From: Conidiobolus incongruus B7586
Lineage: Eukaryota; Entomophthoromycota; Entomophthoromycetes; Entomophthorales; Conidiobolaceae
Reading direction: 5' to 3'
Assembly: GCA_000697335.1 (NCBI GenBank)
Contig: JNEM01016934.1
Span: 1-26,513, forward strand
DNA: 26,513 nt
Part shown: positions 1 through 8,666 of the stretch, one piece after another
Layout of the letters: each line of letters begins with the position of its first letter
How positions within the stretch are numbered: the first letter of the stretch is position 1
Translations under genes and position numbers: made by a program
Notes under the pieces: generated by a model
Databases searched by the model: none
Seen by the model: only the letters and a program-made list of their open reading frames with translations
Told to the model about the DNA's origin: nothing

Positions 1-1565
1 TATAATACTCAACTAAAATATAGTAAACTTATTCTTTTATAAGTCCCTAATAAAATTTAACAACAAATCCAGCTTGATTTCATAGAAATCCTTAAATCAA
101 CAAATAATTATAATAACTTACTAATTGTAATTGATTCATTTTCTAAATATGTTTATTTTATTCCTTGTTTCAAAACTTCTACAGTTAAAGATGTTGTACA
201 ATTGTTATTCTCTAATATCTTTACCCACTATAGAATTCTACAAACTATTGTATTTAATAAAGATACACAATTTAACTCTTAATTCTAGAAGTTACTATCC
301 TTTTCCTTTAAGATTAACCTAGCTATGTCTACTACCAATCATCACTAAATTAATAAACTTGTTGAAAAAAATATTAAAACCTTAAAGTAAATAATTAAAG
401 CTTATATTAACACTAATCAGTTAAATTAAGATATTTATATCTACCAACTTTAATATTTATTCAACACCTTTATTAATAAATCAACAGGTTTTAACCTTTA
501 TTTTATCAATTATAATAAACATCCTAATTTAATAATTACTCTAAAACTTTAAATCAATTTACTTTTGGACATTGTTGAATTTTAATCTAATATCAAATAT
601 ATTAATTCTCTTGTTAAATTTAACTTAGAAGAAAATTAAAGGATTATAAAACAACAATACTTAAAGTTATCCAGAAACCCTTTTAAATATGAAACTAGTA
701 TGTTTGTATACTTAGAATAATCTGCCCTTAAACCTACCCTACTTAAATCTAGCTTAAATCCCAAATACTTACCATTATATTATAGTCCTTATAAAATTTA
801 ATCTATTGATTTAAATTTTGAAAATATTACCTTGGAATTACTTCTAACTTTGAGGATTAACTTTACCTTTCACATATCCAAAATTAAACTATACTTTGAA
901 GATTTTAACACTTTTTCTAATTGATTAAAAACCCTAAAACTAGATCCAATTATTAATCAAGATAGAGAAAAAAAATACTATGTTGATTACATAATTAAGT
1001 CTAAATTTGTTAGGAATAAACTTTATTTTTATGTAAAATAGATGGGTTATCTTATTAAAGAAGCTATATAAGAACCTCTAGAAAATATTAAGAATACTTT
1101 AGCTTATTATACCTATTTGCAAAAAAATTAGGGAGTGTGTTTCTTTTAAGAGACTTACTAGGGGAGTGTTAAAAGACTAGTTCACTAAATTCTTATATAT
1201 ACTTTCATATAATCCAATTAACTATTAATTATATGATTAATTTATACTTATATAGTTAAATTAATTGTATAAATAGTATTAAATCATCTAATAAACTAGG
1301 TTCCTTTTTTTCCTCTTAATTCTTACTATTTTTTACTTTTACACTATTTCTAAGATTGAAATTATATTCTGTTAATATTATAGGATATTGGCACTACCTA
1401 ATATAAATCTTAATATATCAGTGACTCATCCTAGTTTGAAGCTTAATTAAACTTTGTTTACACTTGTATACTACAGCTACATTATATTACCATGTTCTAC
1501 ACCACACTACTTTTATATTAAGTTTTCCTCTACACTATATTAGTTTAACTACCACTATACTTACA
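1..1565 (+). mobile_element. Chromovirus (Ty3/gypsy) fossil 1, 3' part only
   Basis: This is the right-hand part of a Ty3/gypsy retrotransposon; the rest lies left of the window. It runs collinear with 24813-26378 in the second element, with almost no net length difference and roughly 90% identity by eye. Integrase core similarity covers about 1-560, followed by the integrase C-terminal region. A chromodomain-like segment lies at about 960-1110, then a purine-rich tract (1160-1166) and the 3' LTR. The element is broken many times over. The integrase-then-chromodomain order near the 3' LTR is the chromovirus hallmark. Its composition is A+T-rich and TpA-rich, consistent with RIP-like decay. 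The age cannot be judged by a clock if RIP acted. Confidence 0.85.
1167..1565 (+). repeat. 3' LTR of chromovirus fossil 1
   Basis: This 399 bp LTR begins TGTTAAAAG after a purine-rich AGGGGAG tract and ends ACTTACA. It matches the two LTRs at 20678-21078 and 25979-26378. A TATA box, GTATAAATA, lies at 1267-1275. It is the least TpA-shifted of the LTR copies by eye, retaining the canonical TG...CA ends. Confidence 0.9.
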
Positions 1566-1925
1566 AATGTAATATAAAAAAACTTAATATAAAAGTAATA
1601 TGGTATAGAATATGGTAATATAATATAGAATAATAAACAAAGTTTAATTAAGCTTTAAACTAGGATAAGTCACTAATATAATAAAATTTATATTAGATAG
1701 TGTTAATATACTATAATATTAATAAAATGTAGTTTCAATCTTAGAAATAATATAAAAGATAAGAAATAGTAAAAATTAAAAGAAAAAAGAACCTTATTTA
1801 TTAAATAATTTAATATTATTTATATAATTAATTTAGCTATAAAAGTATAAATTAATCATATAATTTATAGTTAATTAAATTATAAAGAAATATATATAAT
1901 AATTTAGAGAACTAGTCTCTTAATA
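1566..1925 (-). mobile_element. Inverted LTR of the same chromovirus family, partial
   Basis: The sequence is the reverse complement of the 1167-1565 LTR, starting immediately where that LTR ends. About 30-35 bp of its outer end are missing at the junction. Its other end, TTAATA at about 1920-1925, corresponds to the LTR start. The simplest reading is that fossil 1 inserted into an older, oppositely oriented LTR, whose missing tip would lie to the left of fossil 1, outside the window. Together the two LTRs make a near-palindrome about 760 bp long. Confidence 0.85.
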
Positions 1926-1998
1926 TTTTTAAAAAACTAAAAATAAATTTTAAATATTATAATCTCTAAATACTATTTTATTATTAATTAAAGAATAA

Positions 1999-2325
1999 TT
2001 ATTTAAAATGATAATTATAATATATATAAATTTAAAGATATAAAAAATTCCCAAATTAAAAATAAATTAAAAGTTACCACATCTAATATACTAACTATAT
2101 TACAAATCATGTGATTATAATTAATTTGTATAATTAAAATTTGCTTTCAAAAAAGAAAATTTCTATAAATAGTTTTAATTAGATTGTAGAGTAATAAATT
2201 CCAGTTTTTAATAAAAAGAACTCTTTTTAGTGTAAGCTTGGTAAAAGTATAATAAAAGTTGTTAATAATAAAAGAGAGTATTAATTTTATAATATATATC
2301 TATTTTTATTTATATTAATTTAGAA
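1999..2325. repeat. Dispersed intergenic repeat Z, copy 1
   Basis: This stretch aligns with 11934-12270. Shared blocks include ATGATAATT, TACCACATC, GAAAGAAAATTTCT-like sequence, TTTTTAATAAAAAGAACT and GTTATTAATAATAAAAGA-like sequence. The differences are mostly A/G and C/T exchanges, with this copy the more TpA-rich. No open frame runs through it. It could be a shared non-coding flank of the array or a small decayed element; no terminal repeats were recognised. Confidence 0.65.
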
Positions 2326-2504
2326 CTCAAATTTCATTTGAAAAATATGTCATTACTTAATTTCCGAAGTAATACTTAACCACCTTCAAATGGGAATATG
2401 AATATGTTGAATGAACTGCCACTATTTGGAACTAAGTTGAAGCGATTATATCTATATCCATTTGAGTAACTAATTATCATTAGATGAAATCTTTCCCTTA
2501 GTAT

Positions 2505-2832
2505 TGTCGCGAATCGGAAGGTCCGCTCGCCATTCAACTTTAACCGTCTTTCATAATTCCGAATGCATTCCACCGACAATTATCAGGTACAATCCTTGCA
2601 CAATGGAAAATTCCAAACTATAACAGTAATTGGAATTTCAACACATTGGCAAAGGACTAACCATACAATAAAATTGTCACTGGGTACCTATTCGCTCAGC
2701 GATCATCTTGATCAGGGTCAAGCCCTACACCTTGATATTTTAATAAAATCTCTTAAAATATCTCGTTAGTTGTCCTTGGCCCGTTTTATCGAATCTACGT
2801 GATCTTTAACTGCAAGTCCACTTTCTAGATAT
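2505..2832. mobile_element. Solo-LTR-like element Y, copy 1
   Basis: The ~328 bp block starts TGTCGCG and matches 8667-9000. The paralogous A2 promoter lacks it: the empty site reads TTAGTATGCAGTAC near 10100. Here TTAGTAT (2498-2504) precedes the block and TTGGTAT (2833-2839) follows it, an imperfect target duplication. It is richer in G+C than its surroundings and unrelated to the ~400 bp chromovirus LTR. A TG start, short flanking duplications, an internal TATA-like site and AATAAA suggest a solo LTR of another family, but a short non-autonomous element is possible. Confidence 0.7.
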
Positions 2833-2889
2833 TTGGTATGTAGTACAAAATTAAGCCTGACAAAACAATGAGAATTCTTGAAAATAATA

Positions 2890-2898
2890 TATAAATAC
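2890..2898 (+). promoter_or_regulatory. TATA box of A1
   Basis: TATAAATAC starts 63 nt before the A1 ATG. The same nonamer precedes A2, B1 and B2 at 62-65 nt. Confidence 0.75.
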
Positions 2899-2952
2899 TC
2901 ACAATCTTTTTTTTGTCAACTAAATTTATATCAACTAATTTAATATACTTCT

Positions 2953-3711
2953 ATGAATCAATTCAAGAAATTACTAGGCTTATTTATGATGGCCTATTTT
3001 ATGTCAGGCATTCAGGCAGCGAGTGTCTCCTATTATAATGAATCTTCCAAAGGCCTTACTTCATCTACCATTATTTCTGGTATCATTTTACTGATAATTG
3101 GATTGATTTTCCTTTTCCTTGGAAAAAGATTAATTCGATTCTGTTCTGCTGTTGCCGGATTTTCTCTATTTGTTACGATTACATTATATATTGTAAGTGT
3201 TTCTGTTACTACTTCTAATTCTTATGGAATGCCACCTTCTGTACTTTTTATAATTTTAGTTGGTGTTGGTCTAGTTGGAGCATTTATATTTGGATACTTT
3301 GTAGTAGCAGGTATTTATCTGCTTGGTTTCATGTTTGGAGCTGAAGTTGGTCAAATAATTTATTCCTTTATTGTTTATGCTTCCCTTGGTTTATTTTTGG
3401 GTCTTACTATTCCCCTTGGTCTAATTGCTGTCTTTTTTACTTATCGTTATATGGATAGAATGGTTGTTATTAGTACTGCATTTATTGGTTCCCAGACATT
3501 TATGCATGGAATTAGATCCTTAACTCTTGTTAGTTACTTTAGCCCTATGATTGATTCTAAGTTAGAGATATTAAATGTTTCTTTTTGGGGAATGTTTGCT
3601 GGATCAATTGCCCTAGTATTACTGGGTATGTGGTTTCAATTCTATCGTTTTCGCACTTATGAGTATCTACCAAAAAAGAAAGTTAAAACTGAGGCAATTA
3701 ATGAATGCTAA
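2953..3711 (+). CDS. A1: secreted-pathway seven-pass membrane protein, TMEM198/TM7SF3 (DUF4203)-like
   Basis: The protein has 252 residues. A signal peptide (about 1-22, ending GIQA) is followed by a short external segment with an N-E-S glycosylation sequon at 29-31. About seven membrane segments follow at roughly 39-57, 63-85, 96-114, 116-133, 139-162, 171-190 and 211-231. The G-K-R-L-I-R turn at 57-62, the T-Y-R-Y-M-D-R loop at 163-169 and the Lys-rich tail fit the positive-inside rule with the N-terminus outside. The Gly-rich G-Y-F-V-V-A-G-I-Y block and the I-S-T-A-F-I-G-S motif recall DUF4203; I infer this without a search. In animals TMEM198 affects Wnt receptor signalling, but the fungal role is unknown. 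The start is fixed by conservation of MNQFKK with A2 and by the TATA spacing. No intron is seen. By eye it is roughly 70-75% identical to A2. Confidence 0.9.
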   Translation: MNQFKKLLGLFMMAYFMSGIQAASVSYYNESSKGLTSSTIISGIILLIIGLIFLFLGKRLIRFCSAVAGFSLFVTITLYIVSVSVTTSNSYGMPPSVLFIILVGVGLVGAFIFGYFVVAGIYLLGFMFGAEVGQIIYSFIVYASLGLFLGLTIPLGLIAVFFTYRYMDRMVVISTAFIGSQTFMHGIRSLTLVSYFSPMIDSKLEILNVSFWGMFAGSIALVLLGMWFQFYRFRTYEYLPKKKVKTEAINEC

Positions 3712-4932
3712 AGTTATATTTTTGTTAAATCTTGATCTATGAATTTAAATAATGACTAATTAATTCTTGCTCATGATTGCTGACTAAATATCAAATGATA
3801 ACTAGATTTTAGGGCAATATATGCTAATGCTAAAGGTATATATAAATTTCATTTTAATTTTTCAATTGGATTATCATATATTCATAAATATAGATTATAT
3901 GGTATTGAATTCAAAATCTTTTATAAGTTCCAATAAATGTACCAATTATCACAAAATTTTTTTTAAATATATTGTTTGGAAAATATAAATAATTTATAAT
4001 TTATTATGTTAAAATAGCCAAAGATTTAATCATGTAATCTGCCAAAATTGAACTAATATTATTTTAATTATATGATACCTTATTACTGTGACTCCATAAA
4101 ATGCCAAATTAATATGGTCATTTACCTTTAAATGATTAATTAGGGATATATGGGTGTGAGTTGTCTAAAATAAATCAGATGTATTCATAACCTACTATTT
4201 CTAGTATAAAAATTTTTTTCTAAATTTAATTGATTTCGAAATTAATTATGAAGTAATAACAAACATTTTAGTTTGTCGATAATAAAGATATTAATGGTCA
4301 CAGTGATTTATGTATATATTATAAGAAAGAGTTTAAAAAAATTTGAACGTAAATTTGAAATTATTATAGTTAGTTGGTATACTAAAATACATCATCTTTT
4401 TTTCCTAAGATTAATTGCGATAATAAAACTCTTCAAAGTCATAATTTGATTTATTGGAAATTACTGGATAATAAATTTCTATCTATAATTTATTAATTAC
4501 TATATTGGTTATAAAATATCGGAACACGTATTTATATTTAATAAATTCAATATATAATGGTTGAGTCAATAATATATTTTAAACATTTTATATAAATTAA
4601 TTTTATTTATTATTTACAATTTATCAAGTAATCAGAGATTTATTAATAAAAAAATTATATAACTGAAAATCTTCTAGTTATTTACGATTTAAGATATCCT
4701 AAAGACAGAATTTATTGGAATTAGCTTGATCCAAATCTTCGGCATATATTTTTATATTAAGTATCAGGATCACATTCTATTGAATTAAACATTTCTGTTA
4801 TTATTTTGAACGAAATTAAAAAGTGAAAAAGTTGATTGAAGTTGTTAAAATGGGCTAGATAAGTAAAAAGTTAAAATCAAATATTTTGTTTGGGTATAAT
4901 AGATTAATATTTATGTGGTTTAATATATTATT
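3712..4932. other. Intergenic, A+T-rich, no gene seen
   Basis: No reading frame of substance on either strand. The segment around 4690-4735 (ATCCTAAAGACAGAA...) weakly resembles 7470-7510 upstream of P1, suggesting that the P0 and P1 copies share an upstream flank. Confidence 0.5.
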
Positions 4933-5345
4933 TTGAACAATCTCAAAAATTTATTTAGTTTATGTATAATGACTTATGTCGTGAAAAATATTTAAGGAAT
5001 GAAGACAACACATTAAGATATCCATGAGGACCGAAGTATTACTAGACCTTGAGTTATATCAGATGTGATTTTTATAATTATTTAATTAAGCTTTTTCTCT
5101 TGAAGAAAAAATTGGAATGCTTAAGTTCTGAATATATTGGATTTTTATATATTGCATTACTCTCTAGTGCTATAATAGCCATTGCCCAAAGAACTTATAT
5201 GGGTGTTTCAAGAGATATAATTTTATTGGTTATTAATGCTGCACTTTTTCTTGGTGTAATTGTATTTTGATTTTTCATTGAAGCTGATGTTTGTCAACTA
5301 CCCCTAAGATTCGCCAATGAGGATCTGAAGAATTCACCACAAGGT
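4933..5345 (+). pseudogene. P0: broken A-type paralogue
   Basis: Read from 4933 with TTG in place of the start codon, the first 21 codons align without gaps to the A1 signal peptide: N at codon 2, K at 5, L-F-S-L around the core, M-T-Y, and TAA where A1 has Gln21. The homology continues as V-I-S-D-V-I-F-I-I-I opposite A1's first membrane segment. It then runs through a frame change near 5049 to G-V-I-V-F (about 5256-5270), a TGA where A1 has Gly114, and F-F-I-E-A-D-V opposite Y-F-V-V-A-G-I. It stops matching at about 5340, roughly half way through the gene. It carries at least half a dozen in-frame stops and one frameshift. It resembles P1 more than A1 in the signal peptide and shares the codon-21 stop with P1. 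Confidence 0.75.
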
Positions 5346-5352
5346 CATTGCA

Positions 5353-5604
5353 TTAATGTATAAGGATTCCCCAACTCATTAGCAGGCACACACGCATTGT
5401 CCAACGATTACCTCCCCTAGTTAACCAAGTTCCTTCCCAGCTAACCATCAGACATAAAAGGGCAAATGCTAGTCCAAATACTGACGTCTGTGAAGACTCT
5501 ACAAGGGAAACTTCCTTGAACATTCCAGGAGGGAAAAGAATACGTAACATTACCATTGTAATAGACAATTCAACTAAATAAAGTACTATAACTTTGAGTA
5601 AACT
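5353..5604 (-). pseudogene. Gene-like fragment of unknown origin, possibly an APC-type permease piece
   Basis: An 84-codon frame is open on the minus strand in a patch with clearly higher G+C than its surroundings. It is hydrophobic and contains S-V-F-G-L-A-F-A-L-L, then S-W-E-G-T, then R-G-G and L-L-M-S-W-G. In fungal amino-acid/choline permeases of the APC superfamily, a G-(F/L)-x(n)-W-E-G-T stretch followed by N-G-G-P and a hydrophobic segment occurs near the N-terminus, so this could be a fragment of one. There is no good start, no continuation on either side, and it sits exactly where P0 loses homology. The family call is tentative. Confidence 0.35.
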
Positions 5605-5639
5605 CTATATAAGTTCTTGGTTCTTTTTAATGGAATGAC

Positions 5640-5664
5640 CAGAATAGCTGGACGAGCTATTCTG
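5640..5664. repeat. Perfect 10-bp hairpin
   Basis: CAGAATAGCT and AGCTATTCTG form a perfect inverted repeat around a 5-nt GGACG loop. A 32-codon frame starting at ATG 5636 passes through it and includes a hydrophobic run (C-P-V-V-I-V-L-F-I-L), but it is too short to call a gene. No U-tract or paired gene suggests a function. Confidence 0.55.
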
Positions 5665-6751
5665 ATGTGTTCTCTTATATTTTCTTGTCCTGTAGTAATT
5701 GTTTTATTTATCTTGCGTTTTTTTCGGTAACCTTTGAATGTTGCTAATATAACCATGTTTTAGGTAATGGCGCGCTGGCTCGCGACAAAATTATTCTGAA
5801 TGATATAATTTTTGATGTTAAAATTGATAAAACAATCTATAACTAGATTATCATTGATCTAATTTATCTTCTGGCCTCGGTATTCCTCTATATTTAGTCG
5901 CGATTCTTAATTCCGTCATATATAGTAAAATTAGCTGTTGTTAGTATTGAACATTTTGGTTAGCAAATATTCATGGAAGTGATCACTCTGTTAACTAATA
6001 TTAAATATATAAAAATTCAACTAGCTAGAATGTTATTCAATTAAAGCTATTTTGAGGAATATTCGCTGGCACTATAATTTGGAAATCACTTAGAATTCGT
6101 GTTCAATTATATAAATTTGGCATCTATTAATATCTTCCACAAAAGCCAATAATACTATTACTGATAAATCTCAAAATTCGTTTTTATAACATATATCAAT
6201 GTTCTGATTCATTACATCTAATTATTTTCAATTTTATTTACAATATTTTAGGGATTAATTTCAAAAATTATTTATTATCCTATTTTAATATTTATATCAC
6301 GAAAATGGTAATAATTTTGATTTTTATTAATTATTATTATAGATTGTTAGAATATATTTTAGGTTCTTTCAATTTTTTGATAACCATATTTTCTATATTT
6401 TTTGTAATTCTTTCATATTGTGATATTCATTAAAATTTATAAACTTCATATTGATCGTATGATAACCTGGTAATTATATTATGGTATGAAATAATTTTTT
6501 GGTGATATATTGGATAAATAAATATTCTATAATCCTAATATCAATTCCAATAACGCTTATATAAGTGTTGTATTTCAAAATTAATCATCTCTTCCAGTTT
6601 GATAGCTAAACCAATATTATTTCTATTTTAAGCTGGCTTTGTCAGTCTATAATTAAAGGATACTCTTTGTTCTCTTTGTTTTCTTTATTAGATTTTATCC
6701 AAACCCCATATCATTTATTGATTCAATTATTTAAACCCAACAGTGATAAAG
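5665..6751. other. Intergenic, no gene recognised
   Basis: A+T-rich, with a small CpG-containing island at 5769-5790 (GGCGCGCTGGCTCGCGAC), which stands out here but was not linked to any element. No frame of useful length on either strand. Confidence 0.5.
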
Positions 6752-6856
6752 ATGGAGAGGAAGTTTTTTTTCTTTTGGATATTCTGCTACAACATCTCAA
6801 CAGTAAGTTCTAAAACCTACAGTTCTGATACATTAAAGAGCAGGATTAATAAATAA
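6752..6856 (+). pseudogene. Signal-peptide-like stub, possible eighth array member or small secreted peptide
   Basis: A 34-codon frame begins M-E-R-K-F-F-F-F-W-I-F and continues N-I-S-T-V-S-S-K-T-Y-S-S-D before a TAA. The pattern (hydrophobic core with F-W-I, then I-S-x-V and S-S-x-x-Y) resembles the B1 N-terminus (L-F-W-L-I-S-V-V-N-A-S-S-P-R-Y). It lies between P0 and P1 in the same orientation. A TTTTATCC run about 60 nt upstream might be a decayed TATA box. Nothing of the membrane region follows. An ACA/GTAAGT sequence inside could be a 5' splice site, but no convincing acceptor was seen. It may be a truncated paralogue, a short secreted peptide, or chance. Confidence 0.35.
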
Positions 6857-7407
6857 TTTACTAAATCATATTTTGAGTACTTTTCTAACTACGATCTTTA
6901 TTTATAAAACTTAATATAAAAACACAACATAAGTTTAAATTGTGTAAATAATAAAATTCAAGCTAAAATTCAAAAAAAATCTTTAAAATTATAATATTGA
7001 CTACTATATAAATATTTATTGATATATAATAGCTGAAATCAATCTCTATTACCAAAATAATATCATTGAAAAATTTAATAATTAGAATAAATCTCAGTAT
7101 ATTCAACTCATTGATATCTATTATATGAATAAATATTTTGGTGAATGAATATCTTTTTATCACTTTTGCTATAATAACAATATATGATATTATATTTTTA
7201 AAAATATTTGATAACATTATTATTTGTCAAATCTTGTTTTTAAATAATTAAAGTACTCTGTTCTTAATATAATGAACTATCATTAAATCTATCATAATTA
7301 TCAATCAAAATTTCAAACAGACTAAACTATCCTTTTATCAATATTTTTAAAATTTATATTTCATTGGGCAACCCTAATACGATTAAAATTTTTACTTATT
7401 TGGCTGA
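6857..7407. other. Intergenic, A+T-rich
   Basis: Only low-complexity Ile/Phe-rich frames occur here (for example minus strand 6963-7217), as expected by chance at this composition. No gene is supported. Confidence 0.55.
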
Positions 7408-7545
7408 AATACGCTATATGATAAAATTGAAATAATTCTCGCAACCTTGGAACCTGTTAATTGTGAATTAATAGATCCAAAGGAATACATAGAATATTCT
7501 GAATTGGATAACAAACTGCGTGATTTGATTTTCAAAGTCGAGTAA
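7408..7545 (+). other. Unidentified open stretch upstream of P1
   Basis: Forty-five codons are open with a mixed, charged composition unusual for this DNA: L-E-P-V-N-C-E-L-I-D-P-K-E-Y-I-E-Y-S-E-L, then D-N-K-L-R-D-L-I-F-K-V-E and TAA. Beyond that stop the same frame stays open to about 7680. No ATG start is present. It could be the end of a decayed gene or exon. Part of it resembles 4690-4735 upstream of P0, so it may belong to the duplicated unit. I do not recognise it. Confidence 0.3.
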
Positions 7546-7587
7546 TCGAATATTTCAATTTCTGAAATACAACCAAATGTGTTTGAT

Positions 7588-7596
7588 TATAAACAC
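7588..7596 (+). promoter_or_regulatory. Decayed TATA box of P1
   Basis: TATAAACAC lies 67 nt before the former start of P1, matching in place the TATAAATAC of the intact copies with one change. Confidence 0.45.
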
Positions 7597-7654
7597 CAAA
7601 TCATTATACATTTCTTTAAACATTATGTAATTTCATCTTATCTAATAGTTAGCT

Positions 7655-8406
7655 ATAAACCATTACCAAAGATTATTTAGTTTATATATAATGACCTATC
7701 TTTTGTTGGGTATTTAAGGATCAAGTAGCATGTATTATCATGATTCTTTCCAAAGACCTACTGAACCTTCTGTTATAATTGGTGTTATTTTCCTAACAAT
7801 AGGGGTTATCTTTACCTTCTTCGGAAAAAGGGTAGTTCGGTTTTGTTCTGCAGTTTCTGCATTTTTTCTATTAGCTCGGAGTGCTTTGAATATAATATCT
7901 ATTGCTTGCTTTAACTCTGACAATCCAATCTCTAATACGATAGTGTTAATTTTACATAGTATTTCTGGTATTATTGGAGCTTTAATATTTTAATATTACA
8001 TCAAAGCTGGTATCTATCTCATTGGTTCTTTGTTTGGAGCTGAAGTTGCTCAATTGGTATTTAGCTTCAATCCTTATACTTTTGTTAGTTAGTATTTTAT
8101 AGTGATTATATGTTTTGTGATTATTGTTAACCTTTTAACTTATTTTTAAATAAATAGAATGATTGTTATAAGTACTGGATTTATTGGCTCTCAAATATCC
8201 ATTAAAGGGATTGCCATTTTAAATTTGATTAATATGTCAATAACAGCTATGGAAACGGATATCATTCAAGTTTAGCTTCATTTTAGGGGATGCTTATTGG
8301 ATCTTTTATTTTGGCACTCCTCAGTATCAGGTTTTAATCTTTTATATAAGACTCCTATGAATATCTCTAAGAAAAGTGCGATGAAGTCGATATTTCTAAT
8401 CAATGA
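7655..8406 (+). pseudogene. P1: broken A-type DUF4203-like paralogue, nearly full length
   Basis: From 7655 the frame aligns gaplessly with the A1 signal peptide, with ATA where the ATG was: N-H-Y-Q-R, then L-F-S-L-Y-I-M-T-Y-L-L-L-G-I, and TAA at 7715-7717 opposite Gln21. The 7730-7993 section is open and carries V-I-F-T-F-F-G-K-R-V-V-R-F-C-S-A-V. TAA follows at 7991-7993, then K-A-G-I-Y-L-I-G and I-N-R-M-I-V-I-S-T. A single frameshift lies near 8250. TAG at 8284-8286 sits opposite Trp212 and TAA at 8335-8337 opposite Gln229. The tail ends S-N-Q-TGA, where A2 ends S-N-Q-C. Start loss, both Gln stops and the Trp stop are CpA-to-TpA or TpG-to-TpA type changes, as RIP makes; other stops are not. 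Confidence 0.85.
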
Positions 8407-8666
8407 GAATTTTCGTTTTGGGTATATTTGAAACAAAATTAATTTCCAATTCTTTTCAAATAATCATAAAAATTATATTCCATCCATTAATATATTATTG
8501 GTATCGCTATAAATTTATTTATATTGATTATATATTAATTCCAAGGTAGGATAATGTAGTAATAATGCTAAGAGTAGAAGGATAATAAAATCTTCAAAAT
8601 AATATATAACTCAAGTTAATGTCAATTTTCGATGGCATTTTTTCCTCAATCGTCATTTAATACTAT

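Larger units (their letters stand above)
2370..2952 (+). promoter_or_regulatory. Promoter and 5' leader of gene A1, split by an insertion
   Basis: Bases 2370-2504 and 2833-2952 align with the uninterrupted flank 9968-10219 of gene A2. The shared elements include GAATATGAATATGTTGAATGA-like sequence, CCATTTGAG, TCTGACAAAACAATGAGAA-like sequence, a TATAAATAC box at 2890-2898, and a T-tract ending TTTTGTCAA before the ATG. The TATA box starts 63 nt before the ATG. The 2505-2832 element separates the distal and proximal parts of this flank, which could have changed the regulation of A1 relative to A2. Confidence 0.75.

Noticed and set aside
131-322. 63-codon frame, and its partner at 24943-25134, as a hydrophobic protein
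   Set aside because: Both are out-of-frame shadows of the integrase region in the two chromovirus fossils.
2376-2579. 67-codon minus-strand frame
   Set aside because: It spans the A1 promoter flank and the start of element Y, and the A2 flank does not preserve it.
2563-2769. 68-codon frame inside element Y copy 1
   Set aside because: The reading frame differs from the open frame in copy 2 and is not conserved; repeat DNA.
5769-5790. GGCGCGCTGGCTCGCGAC island as an inverted end of element Y
   Set aside because: Only the short CGCGACAA end is shared; the rest does not align.
6963-7217. 84-codon minus-strand frame rich in Ile and Phe
   Set aside because: Low-complexity translation typical of A+T-rich DNA, with no promoter, homologue or domain pattern.
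7738-7923. 61-codon minus-strand frame
   Set aside because: Antisense shadow of P1.
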